Assembly (NCBI GenBank): GCA_031310005.1
Contig: CM062382.1
Location: 1,612,001-1,676,000, forward strand
Direction of reading: 5' to 3'
DNA: 64,000 nucleotides
Origin: Dactylellina haptotyla
Taxonomy: Eukaryota; Ascomycota; Orbiliomycetes; Orbiliales; Orbiliaceae
This document shows positions 1 through 13,300 of the stretch, piece by piece; position 1 is the stretch's first letter; the number at the start of each line of letters is the position of its first letter. A program made the translations under genes and the position numbers. Below the pieces are notes generated by a model, which was not told the DNA's origin, did no database searches, and worked only from the letters and a program-made list of their open reading frames with translations.

Positions 1-1300
1 AATATATTTAAATTATAATTTATATTAATTAAAAATTTGTTTATTATATACTTATTTAAATTTAATTATAAATTATTTAAAATTTTATAATTTTAAAATT
101 ATTATTTTATTAAATTTGTAAATAATAATTAGAATTTTATTATAAATAATATTTATAAAAGAGTTTTTTAAAAAATATTTTTTATATAAAATTATATAAA
201 ATTATTTAAAATAATTTTAAAATATATCATAAAATTATAATTTTCTATAAAATAAATATTAATTAAATTTATTTTAATAGTACATATCACAAATTTTAAT
301 ATATTATTTAATATATTATCACATTTAAAACCAAAAATAAAACTTAGTTAAAAATTCCTAAGTACATTCAATTTTTAAATATCTATGAATTAATATATTA
401 TAATATTATTTAATAAATTATTATTAAAATTTTTAATAAAAATATAAAAAATCTTTAAAAAAATAAATCCTTTTTTATTATAAAATAATTTAAAATATTA
501 AAATCTTTTAATAATATTCTTTTATTATAAAATATTTATAATAGTTTTATTTAAAATTTTACAAATTAGTTTTTTAAAATATAAAAATAAAATTAAATAT
601 TTTATTAATTAAAATAATTATATATTACTTTTTTAAAAATAATTTTTTATTAAATTAAATTTCAGCTATTAAATCAAATTGTTAATTAATAGCATTAACT
701 CTAAAGTTCTTTTTCTTTTGTAATATATAATCCTTATATTATATTAATTAATAAATTCCTATTAGTAAACTTATTATTAACTGAGGTCTTTAAAAATAAA
801 AATAAATAAGATTCTTATAATCCAAATATACTATAAAAAATTTTTATTTAAAATATATTCTCCATATTTTGTAAACTTAAATAATAACTATTAATTCTTT
901 ATTATGGATAAAATATATTATAATTTAGTAACATTAAATTTATAAAAAAGGTAGGTAATAGAGTATTATTTTTAATTTAATTATAATTAGTATAGATAGG
1001 CTTTTAACACAATATTAAAAATATCTATTTTAATTTTAATAAATAAATCAAAATTATATAATTTAAGGATAGGGGTTAAAAATAATTTTTAAATATATTA
1101 AAAATATATATTTGATTAAAATTATATTGAAATATACATTTATTTTCGTAAATTCCAAAAAGCAATAAATATATAACTATATTGTTTAATAAATTATCGA
1201 TAGTAATTATAAAGTTCTAAAAAACTTAAATATCTTTAATATTTTAAAATTGAAATTATTTTTAAATAGTATTAATTTTTTAAATCTATTTTAATTCCTT
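1..1300 (+). repeat. Left arm of a large inverted repeat
   Basis: Read as reverse complement, this arm matches 6195-7468 nearly end to end. Anchors are the stretch around 690-770 (matching 6725-6800), 860-1080 (matching 6390-6640) and 1140-1230 (matching 6260-6340). The match fades near 1300. The arm runs off the left edge of the window, so its true outer end is unknown. It may be one long terminal inverted repeat of a DNA element, or one of two copies of the same element lying in opposite orientation. No open frame was recognised in it. Confidence 0.75.
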
Positions 1301-4300
1301 TAATTATAATAATAATTTTAAAGAATTTATATTTTATAATTTTAAATTTTTTTTCTAATTTAATTTTAAAATTATATTTATTTAATATTTTAAAAATAAT
1401 AATAACATATTATCAATATTTTTTAAAGTTTTTACTATAAACTAATATATTATTAAAATAAATAATATATATTTTATTAATATAATCTTTTAATATATAA
1501 TTTATAAAGATTTAAAAAAATACTAAAACATTGGTTAATCTTATTAGTATAATTAAATATTCAAATAAATTATAGCAATATTTAAATACTATTTTTTAAA
1601 TATTTTTTAAAATAATTTACAAATTATAATAAATAATTATAATATTAAATTTAATAAAATGAGTGACTCTAATTAACTAATTTAAAAATTCATCAATTTG
1701 GGGCAAATTGTTATAATCTTTAATTATGATAATGTTAAAACTTTAATAATTAATATAAATTTATAATTTTCTATTTTTTTTAGAAATAAAAAAAATTAAA
1801 TATTTTGTAAAAAATCTTAAAAAATAAATATACCCTTTTTATAAATTTTTTTTAATATATTTCCTAAGTGCTTTAAATTCTTTTTTTATATAAGTATAAA
1901 TAGGTAAAAATTTAAAAATAATATTTTTTTATAATAATATTTTGTAAATAAATTTATTAAATGGTGGTAATATATCTTTATCTTTAATTTTTTTAAAAAT
2001 TCGAATTTATTTAAATATCCATTTTAAAATTTTTTTGGGAGGTGTATTTTTAAAAATTATTTTAATAGTTTTAATAATATTTTTAATTTTGAGTTATATT
2101 TATTTAAAAATGTTAAATTTATTTTAAAAGTAATAATAAATTTTTTTATCAAAAAAATATTCTATAAATTATAAATAAATTTTTTTTAATTATTTATAAA
2201 TTATTTATTAAATTTAGTATAAATTTTATTGATAATTATAATAAATAAATTTAATTATTTTATTTTAAAAACTTATAATTAAGTTATAGTCTTCCAACTA
2301 GTTATATCCTAAAATAAAATTATCATTGGTAAAATTAAAAATATTAATAATTCATTTTTTAAAATATTTATTAATAATAAAAATAATATTAATTTTATAT
2401 TTAACTATTTTTAAAAAGCTTCCTTTAAAAGCTATAACATTATATATAATATTTTAAATTGTATAAAAATTATATTTTTAATATATTTTTTAAGATATAT
2501 ATAGTTTTATTTTATTATCTATAAAAACTTATGTAAAATTTCTATTAATAATATAAAATATTTAAAAATATTATTTTTAATTTAATTAAGAATTCTATCA
2601 AATCCTTTTTAATAAAGTTAAAATTAAATGATTTAATATACATTATTATCTAAAGTTTTTTAGTTTAAAATATTATACTATTTGATGTTATTAAATTTTG
2701 TGTTATCAGTAATATTTTAACTTTTTTATTTCTTAAAACTAAATAATCTGCCTATTATAATTAAAATGTTTTATTAATAATTTTAAATGTAGAATCTTAA
2801 ATCTTTCCTATAATAAAATTGTTATTTGTAGTTTAAATAATTTTTATAAATATATAGTCTTAGAAATTTTTTTTAATATATTATAAGGGTAATATTAATC
2901 CATTCTTATATATAATTAATGTAAGTATATAAATTTTTATTATAAAAACAATAATTAAAAAATCTTAATTTGCAAAGTTAGCATTTTTTTCTTTCTTTTT
3001 CAATTTTTATAATATTAATTTTTAATATTATTTTAATAATATTGTAATTTTTTATATAAAATTAATATATTTTATAATTTTATATTAGTTTAATTTATAA
3101 TAATAAAGTATTATAAAATAAATGGTTTATTAATAAGGTTTATAAAAATTTTTTATTATTTTTTATATATTTATAATTAAAAGCGATTATTTAATTTATA
3201 TAATTTTGGTATATAAATTTGGTTAAATTTATATTAAAATATTTATATAATTAGTATTAATATATTTTATATAATTTTACATCAATTTATAAATTAAGAC
3301 CAACTTTTATTATTATTTATATAAAATGTTGGATAATCATATCTTATCAATTTGATACTAGGTAAGGTAAATTATTTAAGATATTAATTTTTTGATATTT
3401 AAATGTAATATTTATTTTTATAGTTTTTATTAATTTTTTAGTATCCAATTTTTAAAAATTTGTTTATTAGAATATTTAATTTTAATAAATAAATAATATC
3501 ATTAATTATTAAAAATTAATAAATTTTTTAAATTAATTCTTTATTTAATAAATCAATAAAAATATTAAATAACTTTACAATTTTTATAAATAAATTTTAA
3601 ATTTATATTAATATGTAATTTTAAAATCCATTATAAATAAATTTTATTTTAAATTTTATATTTTTTTAAAAATTATTAAAAAATCTTATATAAATTGTAA
3701 ATATATAACTTTTTTAAAAAAAATTTTTATTTAAAATAATATTTTTATAATAGGTTTAATTTTATTTTTTATTAAATATTTTTAATTTTTAATTCTTAAA
3801 AATATATATTTTAGATAAAGTAATAAATAAAGTAAAAATTTAAGTTTTTTAATATAACTAAAATTTGAGAGATAGTTAAATCAGTATTAAAAATATTTTT
3901 TTATTAATTTAATAAAATATAACATTAAATTAGTATTTTTTAAGATTCTTCTTTAAATTATTAATAATTATTTTTATATTTTTAATATATTTGTTATAAC
4001 TTTTTAATATTTTTATAATTATATTATATATTATTTTTATAATATTTTTAATTAACTATTTAAATATTTTTTAAATATTAATTAGTTAGATAATTTTATT
4101 TAATATATTCTTCTTTATTATATTAATAATATACTAATTTATTAGATTTTAAGGGATAATTTCTTAATTATTAATTTTAATTTTAAATTTTTCCTAATTT
4201 TATAGGAAATAATCTAAAAATATTTTTTAAAATCCAATTATTTTTATTTTATTACTATTAATTATTTAGCCTTTAATAATTATTTTAAAAAATATAAAAA

Positions 4301-4989
4301 AAATTATTCTAATTCTAAAATAATCAACTTTAATTTATCATAAAATAATTTCTAAAATTATAAGAAAATTAATTTCCTTAATTATTATTGCAAGGTCCAA
4401 GTTGATTATTTTATTAATTCGAATAATTCCCTTAGAAGTTAAAGAATCGATTATAATTATTATAATTTTAAAAAATATTTACTTTATATTTTCGAAAATA
4501 ATTATCATTAAATTTTATAATCAAATTCTTAATTATATAATATTAAATTTTTAAATTATATATAATTATTTTAATAATTTCCTATCTTTATATAAATTTT
4601 AATTTTTTTTTAATATAATAAATTAATTATTCTACTATATATCCAATTATAAAAATATAAATATTAATAATTTAAAAATATTTTTTAATAAATTTAATTT
4701 ATCATAGATTTTAAATAATATAAAAAGCTTCTTCAATCTTATCTTAATATCTACAAAATTATTTAAATCCTTTAATAAAATAAAAATAATTAATAAGAAT
4801 TTAAATTATATAATTATTATTAGTTTTTTATTTTTCATTTTTTTTATTTTTTTTATATTATATAAAATAAAAATTATAAATATAAAAAATAATTTTAATA
4901 AAAAACATAAAAAAAAAATGGATTTTATCTTTATCATTTTTAAATTGTTAATACTAAAAATAAAAAATAATAGTGGCTTGTTAGGTAAA
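1301..4989. other. AT-rich middle of the inverted pair, left part
   Basis: I see no gene, RNA or clear repeat here. The sequence is AT-rich with scattered G and C and was probably transposon sequence before mutation. It lies between the two inverted arms and to the left of a minus-strand coding relic, so it may belong to the same element. Confidence 0.5.
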
Positions 4990-5622
4990 TTAATTAAATT
5001 TATATGATAAGTTGTTAAATTTATTAAAATCTAATACTTTTATTTTTTTATATTAAGTAGTGGGTTGGAGTAGATTAGTAGAATTTATTAAAAAATTATT
5101 AGGGTTATTAGGGTATTCTTTATTGTTATTATTAGGATTTTTATTAGAATCTTTTAGATTTTTAAAGTTGGAAATTAATTTATAATAAAATTTATTTTTA
5201 TTTAATGTAAAATAAGAATAAATCTTATTTAATTTTTAACTGGATTCTAAAACAATTAGTATAATTTTTTTTTTAATTATGTTAAATATGTTTTATGCAT
5301 TTTTATAAATTTTGGTGGTTATTTGGGTTATAATAATTATTTTTTTAAATTTTTTTAAAATTTCTATAATTATTTTTAAATTTTATAAATGTTTATTGTT
5401 ATTTAGGATAATAATCTTAGTTGGGCTGTTAATAACTTTATTAAATATATATAATTCTTTTTTTTGTATTTGTATAATAGTGTTAAAATAGATTTTATTA
5501 TTAATAATTAAAATTTTATTTTCACTTTTAAGCAAATTAATTTTAAAAATTAATGGGGGTAAGGGTGATACTTTTCTTTTTTATCTTTGTGAGTATAAAA
5601 GTGTTTGATTAATTTTATAAAA
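4990..5622 (-). pseudogene. Minus-strand coding relic, family unknown
   Basis: One minus-strand frame stays mostly open over about 210 codons, with only a few interruptions. That is unusual where TAA is expected roughly every ten codons. Recognisable pieces include LKDSNKNPNNNNKEYPNNPN, FLINSTNLLQPTT and SYFTLNKNKFYYKLISNFK. The Asn and Lys excess is what G-to-A change makes of Asp and Glu codons, so the ancestral protein was probably acidic here. On the plus strand the region is rich in G and poor in C. It sits between the two inverted arms and may be part of a transposon protein carried by that element. The family is not recognised, and a retroelement origin cannot be excluded. Confidence 0.45.
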
Positions 5623-6194
5623 TTTAGTTTTTAATTTATTTATTTAAATATTATATAAATAAAAATAATTATTTTTTTTATTTATGGTTTTATTTTCTAA
5701 AATTATAAAATTTTTTAAATTAAAAGGTACTGTTATATATATGCTTTTTCTTAGCTAAAAAGTAATTAATTAAAATGTTATATTTTGTGTATTACCTAAT
5801 ATAATGGTATAAATATATAATATTAAAATATATAAAATTTTTTATTTATTTAAAATACTTAGGTCTCTTAGTAAAAAATATGTATAAAATTATAAAATAT
5901 TAAAAATAACTTGTTTAAAATATGTAATAATAATAAAATAAAAATAATTAGATATTAAATTATATTTAAGTTAATTAATAAAGATAAAAATACTTTATTA
6001 ATTTTAAAGATAATTTTATATATAAAAATGGTTTAATATACTTATAATAAATTATAAATTATAGTAGATTATGGTTTACAACCCATAATCTATAGTAAGT
6101 AGTGATCTATAAAATATATTATACCACAATCCAAAGTACTAAATAAATAAATGGACTTCACAATTAAATATACTAAAAATAATATATATCTGTG
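5623..6194. other. AT-rich spacer with a short palindrome
   Basis: No gene was seen. The only distinct structure is the palindrome at 6065-6092, listed separately. The stretch 6060-6165 keeps more G and C than its surroundings. Confidence 0.5.
6065..6092. repeat. Perfect 10 bp palindrome with 8 bp loop
   Basis: TAGATTATGG at 6065-6074 is mirrored exactly by CCATAATCTA at 6083-6092, with an 8-base loop. It keeps its G and C pairs inside strongly mutated sequence. It could be the foldback of a tiny MITE or chance; no flanking target duplication was recognised. Confidence 0.5.
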
Positions 6195-7468
6195 AATATA
6201 AAATTTAAAAAGGTTAATGTTATTTAAAAATAACCCTGATTTTAAAATATTAAAAATATTGAAATTTTTTTAGGATTTTATAATTATTATTAATGATTTA
6301 TTAAATAATATAGTTATATATTTATTATTTTTTTGGAATTAATAAAGATTAATATATATTTTAATATAACTCCCAATTAAATACATATTTTTAATATTTT
6401 TAAAATTTTTTTTTTTTTTAACCCCTATTTTTAAACTATATAATCTTAATTTACTTATTAAAATTGAAATAAATATTTTTAATATTATATTAGGAGTTTA
6501 CCTATATTAATTATAACTAATTTAGGAATGGTATTTTATTGTCTATTTTTCTTATAAATTTAATATAATTAAATTATAATACCCCATTTACAATAAAGAA
6601 ATAATAGTTATTATTTAAGTTTATAAAATATAAAAATGTATTTTTAAATAAAAAATCTTTTATAATATTTAAATTATAAAAATTTTACTTATTTCTTATT
6701 ATTTAAAAATTTTAGTAAATGATAAATTCATTAATAAAAATTTATTAATTAATATAATATAAGGATTATATATTATAAAAAAAACTTTGGAATTGACGTT
6801 ATTAGTTAATAATTTAATTTAATAATTGAAATTTAATTTAATAAAAAGTTATTTTTAAAAAAATAATATATAATTATTTTAGTTAATAAAATTTTTAATT
6901 TTATTTTTTATATTTTAAAAATTAGTTTGTAAATGATTTTAAATAGTTATAATAAATATTTTATTATAAAAATTTTATTAAAAAATTTTAATATTTTAAA
7001 CTATTTTATAATAAAAAGGATTTATTTTTTTAAAATTTTTTACATATTTATTAAAAATTTTAATAATAATTAATTAAGTAATATTATAATATATTAGTTT
7101 ATAAATATTTAATTTTTAATTAAATTTTATTTTTAATTTTAAATATAATAATATATTAAATAATATATTAAAATTTATAATATATACTGTTAAAATAAAC
7201 TTAATTAATATTTATTTTATAAAAATTATAATCTTATAATATATTTTTAAAATTATTCTAAATTATTTTATATAATTTTATATAAGAAATGTTTTTTTAA
7301 AAAACCCTTTTATAAATATTATTTATGATAAAATTTTAATTATTATTTATAAGTTTAGTAAAGTAATAATTTTAAAATTATAAAATTTTAAATGGTTTAT
7401 AATTAAATTTGAATAAATTTATAATAAATAAATTTTTAATTAATATAAATTATAATTTAAATATATTT
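6195..7468 (-). repeat. Right arm of the large inverted repeat
   Basis: This is the reverse-complement partner of 1-1300. The arms differ by many transitions and small length changes, so both decayed after the inversion arose. The part matching the first base of the window lies near 7468, and the element may continue to the right as far as the left arm continues outside the window. No coding frame was recognised. Confidence 0.75.
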
Positions 7469-8142
7469 ATAATAAAAATATGTTATTTACTAATAAATTC
7501 TAAAACTCAGTTAAAAACCAAATTAATACAAAATCAATATTATTAGTAAAAAATATACCCAGATAGATAGAATTATAGAATAAATTATCCAAATTATTAA
7601 AATATAATTAAAAAGTTTTTAATATGATACAGAATAATTGGGTTAAATTATTATTATATTTTAAATTTATTTATAATATATTTAAATACTTATTTATTAA
7701 ATATATATTTTATAAAATATTTAAAAAATAAAACTCTATTATAATATTATTTTTTATAATATTTAAAAAAATTATTTTAAAAGTAAAAAAACATATTAAT
7801 AATATAAAGAATTTCTATAATAATTTGTAAAAAAATTTTTAATTTATAATAGAACATATATCACATTACTATAATTAACGATATATAAAAATATTTCTTT
7901 TAAAAAAAGGAGATAAAGTATACCTACTTATTAAATATATTAAATAAAAAAAACAACAAAGTAAAAAACTGGATTATTAAAAATATAATTTTTTTATTAT
8001 TATTAAAAAATTTAATAATAATAATATTTTTGAATTTAAAATTTTAGGATTTACTTAAATTTATCGATTTTTTCACATCTTATTCTTAAAACCAACCCCC
8101 CTAGGCTTAAATTTTTTTTTTTAAAAACAAAGAATTGGAATA
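7469..8142. other. Spacer with a C-rich patch before the solo LTR
   Basis: No gene is seen. From about 8060 the base composition rises sharply, with a run of Cs near 8093-8101, and this continues into the LTR that starts at 8143. A 62-codon minus-strand frame at 8051-8239 crosses the LTR border and is treated as chance. Confidence 0.5.
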
Positions 8143-8690
8143 TGTCACAGACCACGAGTCTTGACAGTACAAATACCTGTACCTTGCTTTGCGCTACACT
8201 GTTCTGATTTCTACTGCCGCACTTTGTATTCACAGACATATATTACTCCTAGTATATTTGCCTGTAAAGCCCACATACTTATTTAAAATATTATACTATA
8301 GTATAATATAAATGTTTGTTTGTTCATTTTTTAGCTTAGACAAGTAATACAAAAACTCCCAAAAACTTATCTACTTGTATATTTTGTCTACGTGAGTATA
8401 CAAAAAAAACAAACTTTTAAAAATATTTTACGATACTTATATATATAAGATTATTGTTAAGACTGATGAAGTGTTTCTATCTTCATCAATTAACTTAAAT
8501 ACAATTTAGTATATTTAATTATCCTTATTTTATTATTGTTATATATTTTAGATAAGTTATTTTTGATACCTCATAATCACATATATACTTTTTGCTAAAA
8601 AACCCAGGTATTTTAGGTAAAAAGAGAGTTTTGTATATCATAGTATTGCATATTCGTACCGTTACGTTGGGTAGCGTACGAAGTGTAATA
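8143..8690 (+). mobile_element. Solo LTR, Gypsy-type, nearly unmutated
   Basis: This 548 bp unit starts TGTCACAGACC and ends GTGTAATA. It is bounded on both sides by the identical 5 bp GAATA (8138-8142 and 8691-8695), the target duplication left by LTR-element integration. No internal region adjoins it, so it is a solo LTR produced by recombination between two LTRs. It keeps far more G and C than the second copy at 9811-10345, so it arrived late or escaped RIP. The Gypsy assignment rests on LTR length and terminal bases only and is tentative. It is a fossil with no coding content. Confidence 0.8.
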
Positions 8691-9810
8691 GAATATAAAA
8701 ATTATATAGAATATAAATTTGAAAAAAATTTTGATAAATTTAATAAAAATAATAAATATTTAATTAAATAATTACCACTATATAAACCATAGGATAACAA
8801 ATGGATTTTTGAATATAATTTATTTCCTATTATTATTTAAATTTATTTTTAATAAAAAAATATAGTATAGTTTATAAAAAAAAAAAAAAAAATGATTAAA
8901 AAAAATTTAATTTCAAAATTAATAATTAATTAAATTACTTATGGTTTTTTAATAAATTTTTGTTATTTTTTCTTTAATAAAAATTATGTTAAAATTATTT
9001 TGAGTTTTGATTTGTTTAATTATCTTTTTAATTTTTTCTTATTTTATTAATTATTTTAATATATTTTTTTTATAAATAATAGTTTTTATATGTTTTAATT
9101 TTAATTAATATAATTTTTTTTTTTTAAATAATTTTTGTTTAAAATTTCTTTTGTTTTTTTTTTAATTTCTTTAATTTTTTTTTACAATTTTTTACTTAAC
9201 AATTTAATTATTTTATTATTAAAAAATTAATTAAATCCATTTAATAAGAATTAGGAACTATTTACAGAAATTTGTTAAACAACTTTTACACTTATTTTAA
9301 ATATAAATAGAATAATTGACATTCTCTAATATAATAATATAAAAATAATTATTCCAAATATAATATTTATAAAAAAAAAAAAAAAAAAATATTAAAAATT
9401 TTAATTCAATCAGTTTGAAGATTTCGACATTGATGAGAAGTTTATTTTAATTTCTTTTAATATCTATTTATTAATATTATTATTTTTAGAAATATGTTGA
9501 TTGTTTATACTTATAAAAATATTTTATAATTTAAGTTTTATTTTATTACTTTGATTTAATTATTATATTTTTATATACACATAATTATATAAACACCTAC
9601 TTAAAAATAAATTCTATATTGTAATATAAATTATTATTCTATATAAACCTAACTTTAATATAAAAATTAATAATATATAAAATTAAATTCCTATATAGAA
9701 ATAATAATAATATATTATTATTTTATATTTAACTATTATTATCTATATAAAACCCTAGATTTTATAAAAAAGCCACTTATATAAAAACTTATTTTAAAAA
9801 AAGAGGATAG
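8691..9810. other. Spacer between two LTR copies
   Basis: No gene is supported. There are two long A runs (about 8878-8892 and 9371-9389). A short plus-strand open piece at 9405-9497 begins FNQFEDFDIDEKF and turns hydrophobic. It is coding-like but too short to call. No homology to the copia copies was recognised, although the copia 5' part that A lacks might have been expected here. Confidence 0.4.
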
Positions 9811-10345
9811 TGTTATAAATTATAAATTTTAACAATATAAATACTTATATTTTGTTTTGCATTATATTATTCTAAATTTACTATTATATCTTATATTTAT
9901 AAATATATATTACTTATAGTATGTTTAATTATAAATAATATTTATTTATTTTATATTTCTAATTGCAGTATAATATATTTACTTATATAATTATATATAA
10001 GAATATAAATAAGTAAATATTAGTGTTTATATAATTATATAATTATATGTGAGTATGCGAATATATGAGTACTTACCTTTAAATATATTAATATATATAT
10101 AAGATTATTGTTAAAATTAATAAAATAATTTTTATTTTTATTAATTAATTTAAATATAATTTAATATACCTAATTATTTTTATTTTATTATTATTATATA
10201 TTTTAGGTGAGTTAGTTTTAATATCTTATAATTTTATATATATTTTTTATTAAAAAATTTAGGTATCCTAGGTAGAAAAAGAGTTTTATATATTTAAATA
10301 TTGTATATTCATATTGTTGCATTGGGTAATATACGAAGTGTAACA
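9811..10345 (+). mobile_element. Second copy of the same LTR, heavily RIP-mutated
   Basis: This 535 bp copy starts TGTTATAAATT and ends GTGTAACA, and it aligns along its length with 8143-8690. Differences are overwhelmingly transitions, so it was mutated by RIP while its partner was not. No matching 5 bp target duplication is seen around it (GATAG before, ATTTA after). Its right end abuts the truncated copia copy A almost to the base. It probably inserted into A and took part in losing A's 5' third, or it is the remaining LTR of a larger Gypsy-type fossil. Confidence 0.75.
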
Positions 10346-13300
10346 ATTTATTAAAATATATATATATAAATATAATAAGTTTATTTAATACTACTTTATT
10401 ATATAAATAATATATTAATTTTATAAATAAATTATATATAAAAATTAAATATATACTTATAATTATAAATAAAATTACCTATATAAAATAAATATAGTTT
10501 TTTAATAAATACTTAAAATATTATATATATTTTATAAAATTTATTATAATAATAAAAAATAAAATAAATTTTAATAATAAAATTATAAAAATATAAATAA
10601 ACAATATTAAAAAATTCCTATACTTTAATATATAAAAATTTTATAAAAAATATAAAATCAAAATAAAAACATCTATTTTATATATATATAAATAAAATAA
10701 TATTATTAAAAAAATAATACAAATATTTCATAAATTAACCATAATTATATTAATTAAAATAAAATTATTAAAAATCTTTCATTAAAAATAATATCAATAA
10801 CTTATATAATAAATAATAAATTATTATATATATAAATAAATAAATAAATTACTACTACATCTCTATATAAATTATTTTATAAATAATTTATTAATTATAA
10901 TAAAATGTATTTATTTAAATACCTAATCTATATTATAATTTTAAAAAATAACAAAACTATTTAATATATAAAATGTAAAAATAATTTTAAATTATATAAC
11001 TATAATTAAGTAATATTAAATTTAAAATTTATTTAAATAAATTATTTTTATTAATAATTTTACCCTATAAAAAAACTTTAATAATTATTTTATTAATAAA
11101 AATTATTAAAAAAATTTTATATAAATATGATATTTTTAATTTTTATACTACTAAATTTTAAAAATATTAAAATAGTATAAAACTTATATATAAAATAATT
11201 ATATAATAAAAATTAAAATTATATTAGTTTTTATTGTTAATAGATAATATATAAAATATATTAAATTAGTTAAGTTTTTTATATAAATTATTTAAAATAA
11301 AACTATAAAAAAAGAAAATAAATAAATTATTATTAAATTTATAAATAAATAAAATATTTTATAATATAGTAAAAATTTATAATTATTAATTTTATATGTA
11401 AATTTTATATTATAATTATTTATTAAGTAATAAATATTTTATTATTTAAAAGGAATTATTTATTATACTAATAATTATAAAATACTATTATTAATTTTAA
11501 TTTATTATAATCTTATCAAAAACTATATTTTTAAATAAATATATTTAATAAACTATTATTATAAAAACTAAAAATATTATCTTTAAATAATATTTAAATT
11601 AAACTTAAAACAATACCAAAAATTATTAAATTTATAAAATTAAAATAAATATTTATATAAAATATACAAATCTAAAATTTTATATAAAATAAAATTAATT
11701 ATTAAAATTATAAATAAAATATAATATTTATTATATTAAACATACACACCAATTATAAATTTATATAATATAAATACTATTATTAATAACTACCATTTAA
11801 AATTTATATATTTATTAGTTTAATATCAAAAACTACTTTTTATATATAATACTATTATTATTAAAAAGTAATAATTATATTATTTAAAAATTATAAAATA
11901 TAAAAAAATAAAATATTATTATTATTTAAATTTTGTATAATTTAAAATAAACATTCTATTTTTAAAATAAAAATTAAATTTTATATTATTAAATGTAAAT
12001 TTTTTATTTTATATAAAAGAAATATTATTAATATTTACCTTTATATTTTAAAAATAATAATTACTACATATATCAATAATTTTAAAATAATATTACCAAA
12101 TTTTTTATAATTTAAAACAAAAACAGCTTTTATAAAGAAATACTTAATTATTAACCTAAAGGAAATAAAATAATTTTTAAAACTACAGATATAATATAAT
12201 TAAGTTATTAAATCTCTATAAATTAATTAAAAATAATATTATAAAATTTTTTAAACACTTTAATATATTAAATCAAAAAATTAAATATATTCTTATAAAC
12301 TCAAAAATACAATTTTTTAAAAATAATAATTAATTTAAATTAAATATAAAAATATATATATATATTATAATATATTAAAATCTCTAATATATATAATATA
12401 AAATAATAGATTAGATTTTACTTATATAATTATAAAATTAAATTAATATATTAGTATATCTATAAAAAAATATTAAAATAATAATATAAATATATTAATA
12501 TTTAAAAAGTATATACAAATAAATTTCTATATTATAATTATAATATTATAAAATAATTTTTATTAAGTCTTAAAGTATATATAATATTAATTAAATATAA
12601 ATTTATAGATTAGAAAATATTATATAAAAATTAACTTTTAATTATATATTTTTATTAGAAGGTAGTATAATAATTTAAAATAGTAAATTATAACAATTAC
12701 AAAATCTTCCATTAAAACAAAATTATTATTTTTAATTAAATTTAATTAAAAATTTTTATTAATAATATTTATAAAAATAAAATTAAAAAATTTTTTTATT
12801 ATAATATAATTATATATATGGATAATATTATCATTATTATTATAAATATTATTAATAAAATTTAATAATATTTTAAATATTATAATATTAAATATTTTTA
12901 AATACATAAATAAGTGTTATAATATATTTTTATATTAAAATATTATAATTTTAAATATTTAATAATTAATATAATAATAAAATATTATTAAGAGATTCTT
13001 ATAAATTTTATATTTCTAAAATAAGATTATTTTTAAAACATAAAAGATCTTTTATTCATAATAATAAATATAAATAATATATAAATAAATACATTAATAT
13101 ATACTAATATAAAAATATTTATAAATTAAAATTATAATAACTAAACAAATATACTACCAATATTAATTTACCTATTATACAATTTTATATATTAATATAT
13201 ATATTTAGTTAATAAATATATATAAAATATATAATAATTTATATAATTTATATATTTATTTTATATATAATAAAATTAATTTTACTATAATATCTATTAA

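Noticed and set aside
5091-5120. Telomere-like TTAGGG words
   Set aside because: Only two irregular TTATTAGGG units are present, and they lie in the coding relic, where the minus strand reads Asn and Pro codons. It is not a telomere array.
8051-8239. 62-codon minus-strand open frame
   Set aside because: It runs antisense through the unmutated start of the solo LTR and across its border at 8143, with no coding features. The open length follows from the local base composition.
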